NCBI GenBank assembly: GCA_937928015.1
Contig: CALFXA010000199.1
Coordinates: forward strand, 1-21,834
Source of the DNA: an uncultured Anaerolineales bacterium
GTDB taxonomy: Bacteria > Chloroflexota > Anaerolineae > Anaerolineales > Villigracilaceae
DNA: 21,834 bases
Reading direction: 5' to 3'
The position numbers and the translations under genes are program-made. A model generated the notes under the pieces. That model searched no databases. It saw only the letters and a program-made list of their open reading frames with translations, and was not told the origin of the DNA. Below are positions 17,967-21,834 of the stretch, one piece after another; within the stretch, counting starts at the first letter, position 1, and every line of letters begins with the position of its first letter.

Positions 17967-18899
17967 TCAATCTTCGCGTTCGAACGGTTTCGACAGGGCC
18001 GAGGGAGCCCGAACCCGCGAGACCGTCGCAACCAAAACCAAAATGGTCAGGACGTAGGGCATCATCACCGCGATGTCGGAAGGGATCGGGATGCCCAGGA
18101 CCTGAATCCACAACTGCAGCGAGTTGACCAGGCTGAACAACAGCGCGCCGCCCAACACGCCGACCGGGCGCCATGCGCCGAAGTACACCAGTGCCACGGC
18201 GATGAAGCCCTGTCCGCTGGTCATGCCCTGCTGAAAGACGTTCAACAGGGCGATGGAGAGCGAAGCACCCGCGATGCCCGAGAGCGTCCCGCCCAGGATG
18301 ATCGTGAAATAGCGGACGCGCGCCACGCTCACGCCGAGCGAATCAGCCGCGTCTGGATTCTCGCCCACCGCACGGATCTTCAGCCCGAGCGTGGTCTTGT
18401 TCAACACGAACCAGGCCAGCGGCACCAGCAGGTACGCGCCATAGACGAGGACGTTCTGGCTGAAGAAAATCTCTCCAATGCCGGGGATGTCGCTCAGGAC
18501 AGGAATGTGAACCTTGGGGAAGCCCTGGATGGTTTCCACCGAGCCCATCAGACTCTGGAAGAGCAGTTCGCTCATGCCCAGGCCGAACAGATAGAAGCCG
18601 ATGCCGCTAATGCCCTGCTGGGCATGCAGGTTGACGGTCACGTAGGCCATGGCCAGCCCCATGAGCGCACCGACCAGCATGGCGGTCAGCAGGCCCAGCC
18701 ACAGGTTGCCGGTCTTGAAGGTCACATAGAAGGCGGCGAAGGAGCCCAGCAGCATCTGGCCTTCCACGCCCAGGTTGAGCACGCCGCTCTTCTGGCCGAA
18801 GGTCTCGCCAATGGCGGCATACAGATAGGGGGTCGCCAGGCGGATGCCCGAGGCGAGGATGCCGATCAAAACGGTGACAGACAAAAGGTCCGAGATCAT
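17967..18899 (-). CDS. BMP-type nucleoside ABC permease, second subunit (NupQ-like)
   Basis: A 310-residue inner-membrane permease of the BPD_transp_2 family, with about eight hydrophobic segments. The family core SGVLNLGVEGQMLLGSFAAF (about 38-57) and the cytoplasmic coupling segment GLKIRAVGENPDAADSLGVS are present. It would form the channel with the permease encoded just upstream and be driven by the double ATPase. ATG 18899 overlaps the stop of that gene by 4 nt (ATGA), so its translation depends on ribosomes finishing the upstream permease frame, which here contains an internal stop. The C-terminus is short and charged (SKPFERED). Confidence 0.93.
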   Translation of the reverse strand: MISDLLSVTVLIGILASGIRLATPYLYAAIGETFGQKSGVLNLGVEGQMLLGSFAAFYVTFKTGNLWLGLLTAMLVGALMGLAMAYVTVNLHAQQGISGIGFYLFGLGMSELLFQSLMGSVETIQGFPKVHIPVLSDIPGIGEIFFSQNVLVYGAYLLVPLAWFVLNKTTLGLKIRAVGENPDAADSLGVSVARVRYFTIILGGTLSGIAGASLSIALLNVFQQGMTSGQGFIAVALVYFGAWRPVGVLGGALLFSLVNSLQLWIQVLGIPIPSDIAVMMPYVLTILVLVATVSRVRAPSALSKPFERED

Positions 18900-20032
18900 G
18901 CGCCTGCCTCCGCTTGTTGGGGTTTCTTATCGACGGGCGGTGGCGGAGTCTCGTCGGAGCCCGCAACAGCCATCCTCCTGCGCTGACGCCTGCGCCGCCA
19001 AATCTCGCTGCTGACCACGAAGATCACCACCAGGCCGTTTAGCACGGTCACCAACGCCGAAGGGACCTGGGTCATACGCTGCATCTTGTTCGCGCCGACC
19101 AACAACGCGCCGAACAGGATGGAAGCGGGGATGGACCAGATGGGATGCAACTGTCCGAACAGGGCCGCCACGATGCCGTTGAAACCTGCGCCGCCCGTGA
19201 AGCCCGAGGCCGAGCCGTCGGTGATCATGCGATAGTTGACGCCAAAGACCTGCACCGCGCCCGCCAACCCAGCAAAGGCTCCGCTAAGCAGCAGGGCCAG
19301 CACCATGTAACGCGGCACCTTGATCCCCGCGTAGCGCGAGGCATGCGGATTCTGTCCCACCGCGCGGATGCGGTAGCCCCAGGTGGTGCGTCAGAGCAAA
19401 ATGTACACCAGCACCGCCAGCGCCACGGCGATCAGGGCCCCCGCATGCAAACGGGTGGGCACCAGACGCGCTAAATGGAATTCCTCGATCAGGCGGGCAG
19501 TCTGGGGAATCTTCGAGGCGCGTTCTGCCTGCGAGGGGTCGATCATCGGTCCGCGCAGCAGGAAGTTCATCAACTGCACGGCAATGGCGTTCATCATGAC
19601 CGTGCTGAGAATCTCGTTGACGTTGAAATAAGCCTTCAAAATTCCAGGGATGCCGCCCCAGATGGCCCCGCCCATGAAGCCCGCCAACATCGATAGCGTA
19701 ATGACCAGCCAGCCCGGCCAGTTCGTGAGGGACAGGCCAAGCCAGGTTGCCAAAACGGCACCGATGATCATCTGTCCCTCGCCGCCGATGTTGATCACAT
19801 CCCCGCGGAAGGAAATGCAGATTCCCAATGCCACCAGCAGCAACGGCGTGGCCTTGACCAGGGTCTCGGCGAAGGCGTTGCCGCTCCCGAAGGCGCCCTC
19901 CCACATGGCGGCATATGCTTCGATTGGATTGACCCCCATGATCAGAAGCATCACGGCCCCCACCGCCAGCGCAGCCAGCGTGGCAAGGACGGGCAGTAAT
20001 GCGTCGAACAGGGTACTCAGTCTTGTTCGCAT
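18896..20032 (-). pseudogene. BMP-type nucleoside ABC permease, first subunit (NupP-like), interrupted by in-frame TGA
   Basis: Read through one stop, this is a normal permease of about 378 residues: N-terminal helices, GDVINIGGEGQMIIGAVLAT, then after the stop RTTWGYRIRAVGQNPHASRYAGI and several helices to a basic tail. The stop is TGA at 19391-19393, codon 214, with both halves in the same frame, so this is a point nonsense change and not a frameshift. It falls at the end of a helix just before the coupling segment; the neighbouring permeases have N and F there and my memory of homologues is often W, so TGG to TGA is the simplest origin. ATG 20032 has GGAGG 9 nt upstream. Options: sequencing or consensus error, a real inactivating mutation, strain polymorphism, or readthrough. 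Code reassignment is unlikely, as TGA is a genuine stop for other genes here. Confidence 0.85.
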
Positions 20033-20072
20033 GAAAGTGTCATCCTCCGCGCCAGTTCAAAAGTCATCTCAC

Positions 20073-20105
20073 AAAAAATACAGGCATGTCAACTCCACGC
20101 CTGTA
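20073..20105 (-). terminator. Terminator overlapping the end of the GntR gene
   Basis: On the minus strand TACAGGC and GCCTGTA (plus-strand 20099-20105 and 20079-20085) form a 7-bp stem with a 13-nt loop, followed by six T's (complement of 20073-20078). The stem begins inside the last codons of the regulator gene. Only about 40 nt remain before the permease start, so the transporter genes probably depend on readthrough of this modest stem. Confidence 0.7.
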
Positions 20106-20820
20106 CCAAACTCAATCGCAAAATCGTGTCGTCGAAATAATTGATGCCCAGGGCCAGGGGCAGATTGTTCCGCCCGTAGAAGGAAACCTGCAACTGAAGG
20201 ACGGCTCGCCCGACTTCGCCGCCCAGGTATTGATGCGCCTCGGTCCCGATCAGCGCCGAGCGGATGTCGGTAATGGCAAAGCCAATCTTCTGGTGACAGT
20301 AGCGGTTGAAGATCTCGCGGATGTGCAGGTCGCCATCGATGTTCTCCATCGGTTCGCGCAACAGGGTAAAGGGCATCACGTTATTCGCCAGGATAACGGG
20401 CTGGCCGTCGGCCAGGAACAGACGCTTCATGCACAGCAGGTCCTCGCCCGTTTCCATCGCCAGGGCCTGGGCTTCCTTTTCAGTGGCGGGGCGTTTCACC
20501 ACGGCCAGCGATTTGATGGTCGGGGTGAAGCCATTGTTTTCGATCAATTGCACCAGATCCCACAAATTCCACGCCTGCGCGCTGACGTCCCGTACGCGCG
20601 CGTTGACGTAGGTTCCATCCCCCTGCTTGCGGATAATCAGACCGTTGGCGGCCAGCTTGGCCAACGCCGTCCGCACCGTGGCGCGGCTGACTCCCAACCC
20701 CTCTGACAGCTCACTCTCAGACGGCATACGACTCCCAGGCAGGTAGACACCGCTCCGAATTCGTTCCAGGAGGATTTCGTCGACCTGATTGGCAACCGTT
20801 TTCGACTGGATGAGTTGCAT
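20089..20820 (-). CDS. GntR-family regulator, HutC/UTRA subfamily
   Basis: A 243-residue transcription factor. Residues 1-75 are a GntR winged helix (VDEILLERIRSGVYLPGSRMPSE, ELSEGLGVSRATVRTALAKL, GLIIRKQGDGTYV). From about 90 on is a UTRA ligand domain, with DLLCMKRLFLADGQPVILANNVMP and the C-terminal YGRNNLPLALGINYFDD block. UTRA regulators usually repress a neighbouring uptake or catabolic operon until a pathway metabolite binds. Directly upstream of the BMP transporter and molybdenum hydroxylase genes and on the same strand, it is the obvious candidate to control them, with a nucleoside, purine or sugar-phosphate as effector (inference). ATG 20820 has only a weak AGGTG site close by. The stop TGA is at 20089-20091. 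Confidence 0.92.
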   Translation of the reverse strand: MQLIQSKTVANQVDEILLERIRSGVYLPGSRMPSESELSEGLGVSRATVRTALAKLAANGLIIRKQGDGTYVNARVRDVSAQAWNLWDLVQLIENNGFTPTIKSLAVVKRPATEKEAQALAMETGEDLLCMKRLFLADGQPVILANNVMPFTLLREPMENIDGDLHIREIFNRYCHQKIGFAITDIRSALIGTEAHQYLGGEVGRAVLQLQVSFYGRNNLPLALGINYFDDTILRLSLVQAWS

Positions 20821-20841
20821 AACACCTATTGGTTGGAGGAT

Positions 20842-20854
20842 AGTCGTCTGACCT
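20842..20854. promoter_or_regulatory. Possible GntR operator upstream of its own gene
   Basis: AGTCGTCTGACCT, 21 bp before the GntR start codon, contains the perfect inverted repeat GTC-GTCT-GAC (20843-20852) with near-symmetric flanks. GntR/HutC sites are often short palindromes of the GT-N-AC type. The match is weak and I found no second copy in the window. Confidence 0.25.
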
Positions 20855-20963
20855 TTACTTTGTACAATGGCTCACGAAGTCATTGCTAGTGACAAAAAAC
20901 ACATCTTTTGTCTGACAGGCTTGGGAGGGATGCCCCACCCCTCCTTGCCGACGGCGCATAACA

Positions 20964-20988
20964 CAAGTCCCGCAGGGTGCGGGACTTG
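20964..20988 (-). terminator. Strong hairpin after the upstream permease gene
   Basis: CAAGTCCCGCA (20964-20974) and TGCGGGACTTG (20978-20988) form an 11-bp stem with a 3-nt loop. On the minus strand it begins 8 nt after the stop of the edge permease and is followed by TGTTAT, a poor T-tract. It probably ends that operon before the GntR gene. Confidence 0.65.
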
Positions 20989-20996
20989 CACAGACA

Positions 20997-21834
20997 CTAA
21001 TCCGACTCGAATGGTACGCCCAACGCCGCGGGCGGAGAAGCCCGCATGGCGCGCAGCAATTTCGTGAAGAAGCGGCGCGAACCCTCCGGCATGGAGGCCA
21101 GCCAGCGCTGGACCCATTCCGCGTTGCCGATGTTGACCAGCAGCAGCGTCAGGATCATCAACGGGAAGGGCGCCACCTGCAACACCTGCGACGGGATGCC
21201 AGGCAGGCGGGATTGGAGTACCAGTCCCAGCCATTGCAGCAACGAGAACAGATATGCACCAAACGCCGCGCGCATCGGGCTCCAGCCACCGAAGATGGTG
21301 ATCGACAACGCAATCCAGCCGATGCCATCCAGACCGGTCTGCGTGCCCATCCAACCAGGTTTGACGTTCAATGTGTAGGCGGGGCCAGCCAAGCCCGCGA
21401 TGGCACCGCCGATGATGGTGTAGACATAGCGCAGGCGGTTGACGTTCGCGCCGCGCACAAAGGCCGCAGCGGGACGGTCGCCGATGCCTTGCAGCATCAG
21501 GCCCGGGCGGGTGCGGAAAATCCACATCCAAGCCAGGATGATCACGATGTAACTCAGGTAGGTGATGATGTCCAGCCTGAAAAACAACGGGCCAAGGAGC
21601 GGAATATCCTTCAGGAGGGGAATCTGCCAGGTGGGCAGCGTCGGGCCAGGGGTGTTCATGTAGGGAACGCCCAGGAAGTAGGCCAGGTCACGGCAGGCCA
21701 GCGCCAGCACGAACCCGACCGCCACCTGCGATTGGTGGAGGGTGATGCTGCTGAACGCCACGATGAACGCCACCAGCGCGCCGATCAACATGCCCGCCAG
21801 AAAGCCCCAAAACAAGCTGTCGGTGAGATAGGCC
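20997..21834 (-). CDS. ABC permease of a second nucleoside/sugar importer, 5'-truncated
   Basis: The frame is still open at the window edge, so the N-terminus is missing; a TTG at 21813-21815 is not the real start, because coding continues upstream (AYLTDSLFWG). The visible 279 residues are a BPD_transp_2 permease lacking the N-terminal family core (x-INIGxEGQM). Helices, the coupling-type segment PGLMLQGIGDRPAAAFVRGANVN and GAIAGLAGPAYTL are seen. The C-terminal end (RASPPAALGVPFESD) resembles that of the other permease (SKPFERED), so the systems are paralogous. It is probably the last gene of a separate ABC operon whose other genes lie beyond 21834. The substrate is unknown; the family takes nucleosides or simple sugars. 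Confidence 0.9.
   Translation of the reverse strand, partial: AYLTDSLFWGFLAGMLIGALVAFIVAFSSITLHQSQVAVGFVLALACRDLAYFLGVPYMNTPGPTLPTWQIPLLKDIPLLGPLFFRLDIITYLSYIVIILAWMWIFRTRPGLMLQGIGDRPAAAFVRGANVNRLRYVYTIIGGAIAGLAGPAYTLNVKPGWMGTQTGLDGIGWIALSITIFGGWSPMRAAFGAYLFSLLQWLGLVLQSRLPGIPSQVLQVAPFPLMILTLLLVNIGNAEWVQRWLASMPEGSRRFFTKLLRAMRASPPAALGVPFESD

Noticed and set aside
19391..19393. TGA as selenocysteine or a reassigned tryptophan code
   Set aside because: TGA is a real stop at 4207-4209, 8916-8918, 10085-10087, 18896-18898 and 20089-20091. The position is in a transport helix with no redox role, and I see no obvious SECIS-like hairpin directly after it.

Overview
The window looks like a contig end from a shotgun-sequenced environmental genome. 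Bases 1-45 are Illumina index-adapter sequence, and both edge genes run off the ends. No rRNA, tRNA or marker gene is present, so taxonomy is inference. The best guess is a Chloroflexota (Anaerolineae-type) bacterium: the DNA is fairly GC-rich, intergenic regions carry strong A-stem/T-stem hairpins, a 'CCCTTCGACTTCGCTCAGGG'-type short repeat occurs (familiar to me from Anaerolineae assemblies), and the gene set suits an anaerobe or facultative anaerobe. I see no phage, IS element or CRISPR array.

Left part, mostly + strand: the 3' two thirds of an SbcC/Rad50 ATPase gene (46-1806); an AT-rich island of about 1 kb with one orphan membrane-protein gene (2026-2700, minus); a membrane GT2 glycosyltransferase (3031-4209); a copper-type operon made of a DeoR-HTH/NosL-like fusion protein and a PCu(A)C lipoprotein (4314-5355), behind a near-consensus sigma-70 promoter with a palindrome over its -10; nrfH-nrfA for ammonia-forming nitrite reduction (5501-7342), behind a CRP/FNR-type palindrome and a second palindrome over the -10; and a DUF6174-like lipoprotein (7459-7908).

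Right part, all minus strand: a translationally coupled operon of threonine synthase, an AI-2E-family permease and a polyprenyl-phosphate-type glycosyltransferase (11353 down to 7990). Upstream of it lies a long operon running GntR/UTRA regulator, two BMP-type ABC permeases, BMP lipoprotein, double-NBD ATPase, FAD subunit, and a fused [2Fe-2S]+molybdopterin hydroxylase (20820 down to 11459). Together these would import a purine nucleoside or base and oxidise it. The first permease gene carries an in-frame TGA at a usually aromatic position. A partial third permease, from another ABC system, fills the right edge.

Most worth following: the HTH-NosL fusion as a possible copper sensor, the two stacked palindromes at nrfHA, the interrupted permease, and several structured elements inside the transporter/hydroxylase operon.
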